Assembly (NCBI RefSeq): GCF_900156545.1
Contig: NZ_FTNW01000005.1
Span: 310,001-374,000 of the forward strand
Source of the DNA: Aquipseudomonas alcaligenes
GTDB taxonomy: Bacteria; Pseudomonadota; Gammaproteobacteria; Pseudomonadales; Pseudomonadaceae
DNA: 64,000 bases
Direction: 5' to 3'
The notes under the pieces are model-generated. The model made no database searches. It was not told the DNA's origin and saw nothing but the letters and a program-made list of their open reading frames with translations. The position numbers were made by a program, and so were the translations under genes. Below, one piece after another: positions 18,601 to 28,289 of this stretch; position 1 is the stretch's first letter; each line of letters begins with the position of its first letter.

Positions 18601-19998
18601 CACTTCAGCGAAGAGGCCTATGCGGTAGGAAGTGCCTCCTTTGTAAGCAAACCCTACGGCCTATGCCTGCAACGGCCGGCGTCCATCACCGGGGTCCTTA
18701 GCGACTGCAATGGCGCCGATTGCGCCGTTTTCCCCGGCGGCATTCGCGCCGGAGACAGCTTCCCGCTGAGCATTCGTGCCGTGGGCTGGCAGGCCGATGG
18801 CGAGGCCTTGACTGCGGAGCAGCTGTGCAGCGGCAATATCACCACGCCCAACTTCCGCCACGACGACATTGGCCTGAGCAGCGCGGTGGTGGCGCCGAGT
18901 GGTGGCGACAACGGCGTGGTCACGCCACTTGCCTATAACCATGCGTTGGGCAACGCGACCAGCTCAGCGCATTCGATTTCCGAGGTCGGTGTCTTCACAA
19001 TCACCGCCACGCCTCCTCCAGGCGCCTATCTGGATGGTGAGACGGTCAGTGGTGGCAGCAGCGATCTGGTCGGCCGCTTTATCCCGGCTTACCTGAGCGC
19101 CGAGGGTAGCGCCAGCCTGACACCCAGCTGCGGCAGCGCCTTTAGCTATCAGGGCCAGCCGATGGGGTTTGCCAGTGGCTTCCAGCCCACGCTGACCATC
19201 ACCGCCCGCAATCGCAGTGACGCCGTGACCCGCAACTATGACCGTGGTGCCTTCTGGCGATTGGGCGACCCCGCAGTAGGTGTTTATGCCTCCATTACCG
19301 GCGTTGCCGCCCGCGATGCGCGCCTCGCCACTGATGATGGCACGGTCTCCCTGGCCGTCGCCGAGGCGAACAATGGCGATGGCAAGCGTATCTACAGCTG
19401 GACCGGCGAGCGGTTGCTTTATAAGCAGGCCCTGCTGCCCAGCGTCGATGACTATCCCTTTGAGGCCGAGATCGAGCAACGCTTCCCGGCGGCCAGCCTG
19501 ACCGATGTTGATGGCGCCTGCCACGGCACGGGGGGCGCCTGTCAGGACTATGTCTATGCCTTTTCCGATCAGCCGGGCAGCGAAGTCCGCCTCGGCCGTC
19601 TGCGCCTCGGCAATGCCCATGGCTCCGAGCTGCAGAGCCTGAGCCTGCCGCTGGTGCTGGAAAGCTGGCAGGACGTTGCGGGGGGCAGTTTCCAGGTCGA
19701 GGCGGAGGATGCCTGCACCAACTTAGGGACGCCTGCACTGGATATGTTCACCGGCAACCTGGCCCTCGGAGAGACCACGCCGACCCTGGTGGGCCCGTCC
19801 GCCGGTGGCGGCAGCGTGTCGTTGAGCGCCCCGGGCGCCGGCAATGATGGCTCGGTACAGGTCAGTTTCCCCGCCTCGCCCAGTTGGCTGCAGTACCCCT
19901 GGGATGGCGCCAACCGCCAGCTGGCGCGGGGCCTGGCCAGTTTCGGCATCTACCAGGGCGCCGCACCGCTGATCTTCCGTCGCGAGCTGTACCGCTAG
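15688..19998 (+). CDS. mshQ: Giant MSHA-associated secreted protein MshQ (LamG/lectin-like, DUF6701)
   Basis: 1436 residues. Signal peptide to about residue 22 (LALPAQA); a repetitive beta-rich segment (about 25-255) with many Thr/Ser/Asn; a laminin-G-like jelly roll (about 262-482; GSFTIGVWVKPRS, HVLIRYAPGDQRIYINGSLAG, ELDELRIYNVALS); a second lectin-like jelly roll (about 488-742); and a Cys-rich C-terminal region (about 742-1436) matching what I recall as DUF6701 in MshQ proteins. It ends the msh cluster. Probably an adhesin displayed with or carried by the pilus; this role is inferred. Confidence 0.85.
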   Translation: MSRVVLCCLALLAALLALPAQAVTYTFNTSGGTFVSGTPSICSGSWSRSGSTFTCTGDLSTASGDVLTVSSATAITVSARRITLIGTTVGATDRAINLRATSNPITATNSTVTGTLTATSGSISLTGGSVSGLVLSDCCAITTNGTNLLGGANSDRDRLSITGGTLQGDFYAGNNPATFTGVNMLSGTVSGASTVTFNDSTLGSPTSYVDVTSANGPVTLNNSSAYGNFTAPGYSTIAVNSPSTVTGTCSPGSTPANACRPAPLLYWALDESQWTGATGEVLDSTPNGLSGAAVNGATTARTTPALPTVDAQGTCGYGVFNATSSQYVQRADNNLLDLRGSFTIGVWVKPRSLPSSGLMSILSKDNNYEFHLNPNGTINWWWQTGTNTTREFNSTTALPTGQWSHVLIRYAPGDQRIYINGSLAGQASFAGTPVANNNPLQMGADQNFPGRYFNGELDELRIYNVALSEAQIAALVAERHPCGLNLQCFSDNFDDGSLGEDWAVASRGATAFTPTVSGQRMRLTSSQGNVSTSSTLQRLFPAAGNYIQVQFKYYAYNGSGADGVAVVLSDASVTPQPGAFGGPLGYGTRGDAANPGFAGGWLGVGIDEYGNFSVEGGDNPQQQRPDSVAIRGSGSSPYTSGYRYIAGTAAGLSPGVDNASSTSAAPGHTYRITLDGRFTSQARVTVERDTGSGFVVLPNLNAVNVLAAANQQAALPSDFYLSLTGSTGGSTNIHELDDLQVCATDIKPIGQQIDHFELVYATATPLTCNPLPVTVRACANAACTQLYVDPVTVTLSPGAGWVGGMPRIFSGGQATFNLQVTTPGTVSLGVASSSPLAKPNSQTLCSSANCQVEFVDSGFFFSIPTQLANKESELVTVSARSRNPDTQKCEPSFKSVKRNVSFWSDYLNPDPAEIQGKPQIALRYNTPLTEPELVSTASATATVVPLDFDANAQAKIWVRYPDAGKLRLNASHFSEEAYAVGSASFVSKPYGLCLQRPASITGVLSDCNGADCAVFPGGIRAGDSFPLSIRAVGWQADGEALTAEQLCSGNITTPNFRHDDIGLSSAVVAPSGGDNGVVTPLAYNHALGNATSSAHSISEVGVFTITATPPPGAYLDGETVSGGSSDLVGRFIPAYLSAEGSASLTPSCGSAFSYQGQPMGFASGFQPTLTITARNRSDAVTRNYDRGAFWRLGDPAVGVYASITGVAARDARLATDDGTVSLAVAEANNGDGKRIYSWTGERLLYKQALLPSVDDYPFEAEIEQRFPAASLTDVDGACHGTGGACQDYVYAFSDQPGSEVRLGRLRLGNAHGSELQSLSLPLVLESWQDVAGGSFQVEAEDACTNLGTPALDMFTGNLALGETTPTLVGPSAGGGSVSLSAPGAGNDGSVQVSFPASPSWLQYPWDGANRQLARGLASFGIYQGAAPLIFRRELYR

Positions 19999-20005
19999 AA
20001 CGCAA

Positions 20006-20031
20006 AAAGGCCGCCTCTGGGGCGGCCTTTT
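20006..20031 (+). terminator. Intrinsic terminator of the msh operon
   Basis: AAAGGCCGCC (20006-20015), loop TCTGG, GGCGGCCTTTT (20021-20031), placed 8 bases after the mshQ stop. Strong GC stem with A and T runs. Confidence 0.9.
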
Positions 20032-20231
20032 GCCTTCGGTGTAAAAGAGGGGATTCCCCGGCCTGCCTGTACCAAGGTCCCCAAAACTGGAGTTACCTGA
20101 TACTAAGCAGAAGCTGTGCCAGTTTTGTTACGGCAGCCAAATTCTGTCTGTGCAAGGCACGCCGAGTGGACGCGCGCGGACCTCCGTTACTGACTAATCT
20201 TGTGGATGTCGTCAGTCGCCGGAAAGCCTGC

Positions 20232-20966
20232 ATGAAAGCTATAGCCACGCTGATGCTGTGGGGTGGGTTGCTCCTGGCGCCGCTCACGTCGGCCGAGCAC
20301 CTGCGCCTGGTCGGCGACGTCTGGCCACCCTTCACCGACCAGCGCCTGCCCGGCAATGGGCTGGCGGTGGAGCTGGTGAGCACCGCCCTGCGGCGTGCCG
20401 GGCATACCGTCGAGTATGTCGAGGTGCCCTGGGCTCGGGTGCTGAAGGGGCTGCAGCAGGGCGACTACGACGTGATCGTCGCGGCCTGGTACAGCGCCGA
20501 ACGCAGTCGCTACGGCTTCTATTCCAGCCCCTATCTGGTCAACCGCATCCGCTTTTTGCGCCGTGCCGGCATGCCCATCCAGTACACCGGCCTGGACAGC
20601 CTGCAGCCGCACAGCATTGCCGTGGTCCGGGGCTACAGCTATGACGCGGACTTTGATGCGGCCCAGGGCCTGAGCAAGGTGCCGGTGCTGGAGTTCGCCA
20701 TGGGCGCGCGCATGCTGGCAGCCGGCAGGGTGCAGCTGACCCTGGAGGACGAGCTGGTGGCGCAATACCACCTCAACCGTGACCTGCGCGAAATCCGCAA
20801 TGCGGTGGAGTTCGTCGAGACGCCGCTGAGCGAAAACAGCCTGCATATCCTCATGCGCCGCAGCCATCCTTTGCACCGGCAGATAGTCGACGGCTTTGAT
20901 CGCGAACTGCAGAACATGCGCGAGGACGGCAGCTACCGCGAGATATTCAAGCGCTATGGTCTGTAG
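20232..20966 (+). CDS. Periplasmic solute-binding protein, family 3 (stand-alone)
   Basis: 244 residues from ATG 20232; signal peptide ends near LTSA (about 20). The body is a type-II periplasmic binding fold: RLVGDVWPPFTDQ, GLAVELVSTALRRAGH, VPWARVLKGLQQGDYDVIVAAW and YREIFKRYGL. Pseudomonas has many such lone proteins with no permease; ligands are often amino acids, but nothing here fixes the ligand. The 200 bases upstream, after the msh terminator, hold no gene. Its last 20 bases overlap the end of the convergent cyclase gene. Confidence 0.85.
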   Translation: MKAIATLMLWGGLLLAPLTSAEHLRLVGDVWPPFTDQRLPGNGLAVELVSTALRRAGHTVEYVEVPWARVLKGLQQGDYDVIVAAWYSAERSRYGFYSSPYLVNRIRFLRRAGMPIQYTGLDSLQPHSIAVVRGYSYDADFDAAQGLSKVPVLEFAMGARMLAAGRVQLTLEDELVAQYHLNRDLREIRNAVEFVETPLSENSLHILMRRSHPLHRQIVDGFDRELQNMREDGSYREIFKRYGL

Positions 20967-22203
20967 CCGTGGCGCCTAAGGTGCGCCCGCGGCCGCTGCG
21001 CTTGGCCTGATAGAGCTGCATGTCGGCCTGTTGCAGCATGTGTTCCAGATCCTGTGGCTGACCGTGGCAGACGCCGGCGCTGAAGCTCAGCGCGGGGGCG
21101 CCTGGCGCGTACTTCAGGGTGGCGCAGTGCAGGCGCAGCGCGTCCAGGCGTGCGCCTAGCGTGGCGCCGTCGAGCTGGCTGATCAGGGCGAATTCCTCGC
21201 CGCCCAGGCGGCCACAGAGGGCGTCGGGGAAGGCCTGCTGCAGGGCTTTGGCAAACAGGACCAGGGCATTGTCGCCACTGGCATGGCCGAAGTTGTCGTT
21301 GATGTGCTTGAAGTGGTCGAGGTCGAGCATGGCGACCCCCGCCGTGCGCTTGCCCTTCTGCGCCAGACGCAGCAATTCCGTGCCCTGCTCGTAGAAGGCG
21401 CGGCGGTTGCACAGCCCGGTCAGCGAGTCGAACAGCGCTGCCTGCTTGAGGGCCTGCAACATGTCGCGGCGCTCCAGGCTGGACATCACCCGGCAGTTCA
21501 GTTCCTCGGGGCAGAAGGGTTTGCGCAGGAAGTCGTCGGCGCCGTGCTTGATGAACATGGCGCTGAGCGAGCCCTTGGCGTCGGCGGACAGGCCGAGAAT
21601 GATCAGCTCGTGACGTTTCATCTTCTGGCGCAACAGCTTGACCAGCTCGAAACCGCTGATGCCGGGCATGCTGTGGTCCACCAGGAACAGGCCGATATCG
21701 GGCTGTTCCTGCAGGATGCGCAGTGCCTCATCGCCATCGCAGGCATCGATGATCTGATACAGGTGGGGCGTGAGAATGCGGCGGATGAAGTGGCGCGTGG
21801 CGTCCGAGTCTTCGGCGACCAGAATCTTCACGTGGCTGTTGCGCTCCAGCCGGTGGATCAGGCGGAAGGCGTATTCGTAGGAGTGCTGGCTCTCCTTCAG
21901 CACATAGTCGACCACACCCTTGAGCAGCAGCTCGTCGCGGCGGTGCTCGTCGTAAGAACCGCTGAGCACGATGCAGGGCAGGCTGTACTGCAGCACCAGG
22001 TCGACGATCTCGCCATGCGGCGCGTCCGGCAGGTTGAGGTCGACGATGGCGGCGAAAAACAGCGCCGAGGACGCTTCCAGCAGCACCTGGGCCTCGCCCA
22101 GGGAGGCGCAGAACAAAGGCTGCAGATCGGGCTCCTGGCGGAACAGGTGCTCGAGAATCTTCAGCACCAGCGGGCTGTCTTCCACCACCAGAATATTGCG
22201 CAT
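20947..22203 (-). CDS. Response regulator diguanylate cyclase (REC-REC-GGDEF)
   Basis: 418 residues. First receiver (about 1-120) with Asp in AAIVDLNLPD, second receiver (about 125-245) with Asp in LFLVDHSMPG and the KPF lysine, then a GGDEF domain (about 258-405) with DSLTGLCNRRAF, LDLDHFKHINDNFGH and an active-site GGEEF. Predicted to make c-di-GMP in response to phosphorylation. The first receiver ends in VLKES, still with a Lys. It starts 15 bases after dbpA. No histidine kinase is adjacent, so its partner is unknown. Confidence 0.93.
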   Translation of the reverse strand: MRNILVVEDSPLVLKILEHLFRQEPDLQPLFCASLGEAQVLLEASSALFFAAIVDLNLPDAPHGEIVDLVLQYSLPCIVLSGSYDEHRRDELLLKGVVDYVLKESQHSYEYAFRLIHRLERNSHVKILVAEDSDATRHFIRRILTPHLYQIIDACDGDEALRILQEQPDIGLFLVDHSMPGISGFELVKLLRQKMKRHELIILGLSADAKGSLSAMFIKHGADDFLRKPFCPEELNCRVMSSLERRDMLQALKQAALFDSLTGLCNRRAFYEQGTELLRLAQKGKRTAGVAMLDLDHFKHINDNFGHASGDNALVLFAKALQQAFPDALCGRLGGEEFALISQLDGATLGARLDALRLHCATLKYAPGAPALSFSAGVCHGQPQDLEHMLQQADMQLYQAKRSGRGRTLGATATDHSA

Positions 22204-22218
22204 TGCCAGGCCTTCCCC

Positions 22219-23592
<1,374 letters not shown>

Positions 23593-23620
23593 GGAGCGAA
23601 CCTGGCAGTGGCGGTTGTCG

Positions 23621-23626
23621 ATTGTA
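23621..23626 (-). promoter_or_regulatory. Candidate -10 element upstream of dbpA
   Basis: TACAAT on the minus strand, about 29 bases before the dbpA start and close to the acyltransferase stop. No convincing -35 partner. Confidence 0.35.
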
Positions 23627-23635
23627 GCAGGCCCC

Positions 23636-24523
23636 TCAGAGCTCCTGCCTCAGCTCGGCGATGCGTGCGTCCTTGTCCTGCCACAGCTGGCTGACCCAGC
23701 TCTGGATGTACTGGCGGAATTCCGGGTCATTTTCGTAGTCGCCAGCCCAGAGCGTGGGCGGCAGCTCGCGGGTGCGGATGTCCATGATCACCCTGGGTAC
23801 CTGGCCGCTGATCAGTTTCCAGAACCCCGGCGCGCGCTGGCCCGGATACACCAGGGTAACATCGAGCAGGGCGTCCAGCTGCGGGCCCAGGGCGGCGAGG
23901 GTGAAGGCCACGCCACCGGCCTTGGGCTTGAGCAGGTGCTGGTAGGGCGAGCCCTGTTGCGCCTGCTTGGCGGCGGTGAAACGGGTGCCTTCCAGGTAGT
24001 TGACCACCGTGACGTTGAGGTCCTTGAAGCGTTCGCAGGCGCGCTTGGTGATCTCCAGGTCCTGGCCGGCCATCTCCGGATGCCGCGCCAGGTAGGCCTT
24101 GGAATAGCGCTTCATGAAGGGGTAGTCCAGGGCCCAGAAGGCCAGGCCGAGGAAGGGTACCCAGATCAGCTCCTGCTTGAGGAAGAACTTGAAGTAGGGC
24201 GTCTTGCGGTTGAAGGCCTGGACCAGGGCCGGGATGTCCACCCAGGACTGGTGATTGCTCACCACCAGGTAGGAGCGGTCGCGGCGCAGGCCCTCACCGC
24301 CGCGAATGTCCCACACGGTGGGGGTGAGGGTGGCGAAGATCAGCTTGTCGATCTCGGCCCAGGTTTCAGCGACCCACATCACTCCACGTGAACAGGTCGT
24401 GCGCAGGGTCTTGCCGGGTAGCACCAGTTTGAGCAGGGCGATCAGCATCATCGGGCCGATCAGGACTAGAGTATTGAGCAGCAGCAGTAGGATCACGCTG
24501 CCGGCGATGATTAGTCGACGCAT
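23636..24523 (-). CDS. PlsC-family lysophospholipid acyltransferase
   Basis: 295 residues from ATG 24523, which has AAGGAG just ahead; the frame continues upstream but without that signal. Two N-terminal membrane segments (about 5-40), then the acyltransferase motifs NHQSWVD (catalytic His and Asp) and NYLEGTRF. The sequence resembles the YihG-type acyltransferases rather than the essential PlsC of lipid A/phospholipid synthesis. Predicted to acylate a lysophospholipid at the inner membrane; exact substrate unknown. Upstream of dbpA with 43 bases between. Confidence 0.88.
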   Translation of the reverse strand: MRRLIIAGSVILLLLLNTLVLIGPMMLIALLKLVLPGKTLRTTCSRGVMWVAETWAEIDKLIFATLTPTVWDIRGGEGLRRDRSYLVVSNHQSWVDIPALVQAFNRKTPYFKFFLKQELIWVPFLGLAFWALDYPFMKRYSKAYLARHPEMAGQDLEITKRACERFKDLNVTVVNYLEGTRFTAAKQAQQGSPYQHLLKPKAGGVAFTLAALGPQLDALLDVTLVYPGQRAPGFWKLISGQVPRVIMDIRTRELPPTLWAGDYENDPEFRQYIQSWVSQLWQDKDARIAELRQEL

Positions 24524-24667
24524 GGCTTCTCCTTGTCGCAGGCAAGGCCATGATAACGAGCGCGTTCGTCGTCCGGGGCAACAAATAAATGCCTGCTGGC
24601 AATGTGCCGCGTTCGTGGCTGGCGTATCCTTGTGCACTGAAACAACCAGATCATCGGCTCCTCCATC

Positions 24668-25915
24668 GTGCTCAAACGTATTGCGGTTACCGAGCTGTGC
24701 CTCGGCATGTACATTCACGAATTCTGTGGTTCATGGATGGACCATCCGTTCTGGCGAGGGCGTTTCCTGCTCGACAACGAGCGCGACCTGCAGCGCGTGC
24801 GCGACAGCGAGGTGCGCGAGGTCTGGATCGATGTCAGCAAGGGGTTGGATGTGGCTGCCGGGCATGCCAGCCAGACTGTCGAAGAGGTCGAAGCCGAGAC
24901 CGAGGCCCGCCTGCAGGCCGTGGCCGAGAGTCCGCTGCCACCGGTTCGTGCCAGCCTCGAGGACGAGGTGCAGCGCGCGCTCAAGCTGTGCGCGCAGTCC
25001 AAGGCCGCTGTGGTCGAGATGTTCAGTGACGCGCGCATGGGGCAGGCCATCGCGACTGATCAGGTAACCCAGCTGGTCGAGGAGATCTCCGACTCGGTGC
25101 TGCGTCACCCCAACGCGCTGATCAGCCTGGCCCGGCTGAAGACCAGCGATGAATACACCTACATGCATTCGGTGGCGGTCTGCGCCCTGATGATCGCCCT
25201 GGCGCGCCAGCTTGGCCTGCCCGAACGGCAGGTGCGCGAGGCGGGCGAAGCCGGTCTGCTGCATGACATCGGCAAGATGGCGATTCCCGACGCCATCCTG
25301 AACAAGCCCGGCAAGCTGACCGACGGGGAGTTCGACACCATGCGCAGCCACCCGGAAAAAGGCGCGCAGATGCTGCTGGACTGCGGCCAGATCAGCGCGC
25401 TGGTGCTCGATGTGTGCCTGCACCATCACGAGAAGTACGACGGCTCCGGCTATCCGCATCGCCTGAGTGGCGAGCAGATCAGCCTGTTCGCGCGCATGGG
25501 GGCAGTGTGCGACGTCTATGACGCCATTACCTCGGACCGCCCCTACAAGAAGGGGTGGGACCCGGCCGAGTCGATCCGCAAGATGGCCGAATGGAAAGGC
25601 CACTTCGACCCACAGGTGTTCCAGGCCTTCGTCAAGTCGGTGGGTATCTATCCGGTGGGAGCACTGGTGCGCCTGGAGAGCGGCCGCCTTGGCGTGGTCA
25701 TGGAACAGAACGACAAGTCGCTGCTGATGCCGCGCGTCAAGGTGTTCTTCTCGGCGCGCTCCAGGTTGCCGATTCCCCAGGAAGTGGTCGACCTGGCCAA
25801 GCTGGTCGGGCGTGACAAGATCGTCGGTCGCGAGTCGGCCGAGGAGTGGGGCTTCAAGAACATCGAGGAGCTCTGGTCCGGGCTGGAGGCACGCAGCGGC
25901 TCGTATTTCGGCTGA
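24668..25915 (+). CDS. HD-GYP c-di-GMP phosphodiesterase with N-terminal DUF3391
   Basis: 415 residues from GTG 24668, supported by the DUF3391 start LKRIAVTELCLGMYIHEFCGSWMDH although no ribosome site is clear. The HD-GYP domain (about 150-320) carries HDIGKMAIPD, HHHEKYDGSGYP and DVYDAITSDRPYKKG, so all key metal and substrate residues of an active phosphodiesterase are present. No receiver domain. Divergent from the acyltransferase gene. Confidence 0.93.
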   Translation: MLKRIAVTELCLGMYIHEFCGSWMDHPFWRGRFLLDNERDLQRVRDSEVREVWIDVSKGLDVAAGHASQTVEEVEAETEARLQAVAESPLPPVRASLEDEVQRALKLCAQSKAAVVEMFSDARMGQAIATDQVTQLVEEISDSVLRHPNALISLARLKTSDEYTYMHSVAVCALMIALARQLGLPERQVREAGEAGLLHDIGKMAIPDAILNKPGKLTDGEFDTMRSHPEKGAQMLLDCGQISALVLDVCLHHHEKYDGSGYPHRLSGEQISLFARMGAVCDVYDAITSDRPYKKGWDPAESIRKMAEWKGHFDPQVFQAFVKSVGIYPVGALVRLESGRLGVVMEQNDKSLLMPRVKVFFSARSRLPIPQEVVDLAKLVGRDKIVGRESAEEWGFKNIEELWSGLEARSGSYFG

Positions 25916-25989
25916 CCGCCGCGCGATGATTGACGTGCCCGGCAGCATGCGGCACCGTTTCGCAATCATCAGCCGGTCGCACGGACGCC

Positions 25990-26673
25990 ATGCCGCACAT
26001 CCTCATAGTCGAAGACGAAGCCGCCATCGCCGACACCCTGGTGTTTGCCCTGCAGGGGGAGGGCTTCAGCACGACCTGGCTGAGTCTTGCCGAGGCGGCG
26101 CTGGAGTACCAGCAGCGCACCCCGGCTGACTTGCTGATCCTCGACGTCGGCCTGCCGGACATCAGCGGCTTCGAGGCCTGCAGGCGATTGCGCCGTTTCT
26201 CCGAGGTGCCGGTGATCTTCCTCACCGCGCGTGATGCCGAGATTGATCGTGTGGTCGGTCTGGAGATCGGCGCCGACGACTATGTCGTCAAGCCCTTCAG
26301 CCCGCGCGAGGTGGCGGCGCGGGTGCGGGCCATTCTCAAGCGCATGGCGCCACGGCCGGTGGAGCCGCTGGCGGCCACGGGCCCGTTCCGGGTCGACAGC
26401 GAGCGCGTACAGATTCACTACCGTGAGCAGCAGCTGGCATTGACCCGCCATGAGTTTCGTCTGTTGCAGACGTTGCTGGCGCAGCCGGAGAGGGTCTTTT
26501 CCCGCGAGCAGCTGCTCGATGCGCTCGGCGTGCCCGCCGACGCCGGTTATGAGCGCAACATCGACAGCCACATCAAGAGTCTGCGTGCCAAGCTGCGCCA
26601 GGTCGCGGCCGACGCGGAGCCGATCCAGACCCATCGCGGGCTGGGCTACAGCTACAGCCCCAGAAGTGCCTAG
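25990..26673 (+). CDS. creB: Response regulator CreB
   Basis: 227 residues from ATG 25990. OmpR/PhoB-type regulator: receiver (1-115) with Asp in LLILDVGLPDISGF and KPF lysine, and a winged-helix DNA-binding domain (about 130-225; ALTRHEFRLLQTLL, NIDSHIKSLRAKL, THRGLGYSY). In Pseudomonas and Aeromonas CreBC controls creD and beta-lactam and stress responses through repeats called cre or blr tags. creC follows after 93 bases. Confidence 0.95.
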   Translation: MPHILIVEDEAAIADTLVFALQGEGFSTTWLSLAEAALEYQQRTPADLLILDVGLPDISGFEACRRLRRFSEVPVIFLTARDAEIDRVVGLEIGADDYVVKPFSPREVAARVRAILKRMAPRPVEPLAATGPFRVDSERVQIHYREQQLALTRHEFRLLQTLLAQPERVFSREQLLDALGVPADAGYERNIDSHIKSLRAKLRQVAADAEPIQTHRGLGYSYSPRSA

Positions 26674-26766
26674 CCGGTTGCGGTCTGCCACCGCGCCGCG
26701 TGCGAACCCGGTGCTCAGGATAATCTTCATGCAACGACTGTTCGTGTGCCTGCCAGGAGCGCTGCC

Positions 26767-28191
26767 ATGCCACTAGGCGTTCGCATCTTCCTGGTGTACT
26801 TCCTGTTCGTCGGCCTGGCCGGCTGGTTCGTGCTCAGCACGGTGATGGACGAGATCCGCCCCGGCGTGCGCCAGTCCACCGAGGAAACCCTGGTCGATAC
26901 CGCCAACCTGCTGGCCGAGATCCTGCGTGACGAGGTGAAGAATGGCAGCCTGGCCCAGGGCCGCCTGCCCGAGCTGCTCAAGGCCTATGGCCAGCGCCAG
27001 CCGCAGGCGCAGATCTGGGGCGTGGAGAAACGCGCCGTCAGCCATCGCATCTACGTCACCGATGCGCGCGGCATTGTGCTGCTCGACTCGAGCGGCGTCG
27101 CGGTCGGCCAGGACTACTCGCGCTGGAACGATGTCTATCTGACGCTGCGTGGCGAGTACGGGGCCCGTTCCACCCGCGAGGACCCGGCCGACGAGGACAG
27201 CTCGGTGATGTACGTGGCGGCGCCGATCAAGGATGCTGGGCAGATCATCGGGGTGGTTTCGGTGGCCAAGCCGAACAAGTCGCTGCAGCCCTATATCGAG
27301 CGCTCGCAGCGGCGCCTGGGCTGGCTCGGCGCCGGGCTGATCGTGCTCGGTCTGCTGATCGGCGGCGTGCTGTCCTGGTGGCTCAGCGGCTCGCTGCGCC
27401 AGCTCACCCGCTACGCCAGCGCGGTCAGTCGCGGCGAACGCGCCGAGTTGCCGAGCTTGCGTGGCGGCGAGCTGAAGCAACTGGCCGAGGCGGTGCAGAA
27501 GATGCGCACCGAGCTGGAAGGCAAGGCCTACGTCGAGCAGTACGTGCACACCCTGACCCATGAGCTGAAGAGCCCGCTGGCGGCCATTCGGGGGGCCGCC
27601 GAATTGCTCGAGGGCGAGATGCCGGCCGAGCAGCGGCAGCGCTTCGTGGCCAACATCGCCAGTGAGGGCGCGCGCCTGCAGCAGCTGATCGAGCGCCTGC
27701 TCAACCTGGCCCTGGTAGAGCAGCGCCAGGGGCTGGAAGAGCGGGTGGCGGTCGAGTTGCGCGACCTCGTCGAGGAGCTGCTGCAAGGGCAGGCTGCGCG
27801 CATCCAGGCGGCTGATCTGCGGGTGGAGAACGCCATTGCTGCTGGTCTGCGCGTGCCGGGCGAGCGTTTCCTGCTGCGCCAGGCATTGGCCAACCTGCTG
27901 GAGAACGCTCTTGATTTCACGCCTGCAGGCGGCCTGCTGCGCTTCACCGCCGAGGTGCGCGCCGATGGCGTGGACCTGGCTCTGTTCAACCAGGGAGCGG
28001 CGATTCCCGAGTACGCCCTGCCGCGTCTGACCGAGCGTTTCTATTCGTTGCCACGGCCTGCGAGCGGGCGCAAGAGCACCGGCCTGGGGCTCAATTTCGT
28101 GCAGGAAGTGGCTTCGCTGCACAGCGGCGAGCTGAGCCTGCGCAATGTCGAGGGTGGCGTGCGCGCCAGCCTGCGTTTGCCGTTAACCTGA
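26767..28191 (+). CDS. creC: Sensor histidine kinase CreC
   Basis: 474 residues from ATG 26767, which has CAGGAG 9 bases ahead. Membrane helix at about 8-28, periplasmic sensor domain (about 30-180), second helix (about 185-210), HAMP, phosphoacceptor block HTLTHELKSPLAAIRGA, then ATPase motifs NLLENALDFTP and KSTGLGLNFVQEV. Inner-membrane partner of CreB; in P. aeruginosa the system responds to PBP4 inhibition. Confidence 0.95.
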   Translation: MPLGVRIFLVYFLFVGLAGWFVLSTVMDEIRPGVRQSTEETLVDTANLLAEILRDEVKNGSLAQGRLPELLKAYGQRQPQAQIWGVEKRAVSHRIYVTDARGIVLLDSSGVAVGQDYSRWNDVYLTLRGEYGARSTREDPADEDSSVMYVAAPIKDAGQIIGVVSVAKPNKSLQPYIERSQRRLGWLGAGLIVLGLLIGGVLSWWLSGSLRQLTRYASAVSRGERAELPSLRGGELKQLAEAVQKMRTELEGKAYVEQYVHTLTHELKSPLAAIRGAAELLEGEMPAEQRQRFVANIASEGARLQQLIERLLNLALVEQRQGLEERVAVELRDLVEELLQGQAARIQAADLRVENAIAAGLRVPGERFLLRQALANLLENALDFTPAGGLLRFTAEVRADGVDLALFNQGAAIPEYALPRLTERFYSLPRPASGRKSTGLGLNFVQEVASLHSGELSLRNVEGGVRASLRLPLT

Positions 28192-28289
28192 ACGGCGGCG
28201 AGGTGGACTATGCTTCGTCGCAGAACCCAGCAGGCGCCTGCCAGGGGCATCGCCTGACGAGAAGACGACAACAGCCGGGGAGGCGTTGC

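Noticed and set aside
20041..20231. Small gene between the msh terminator and the solute-binding gene
   Set aside because: The frame that runs through it has no start with a ribosome site and no conserved features; I see only noncoding DNA.
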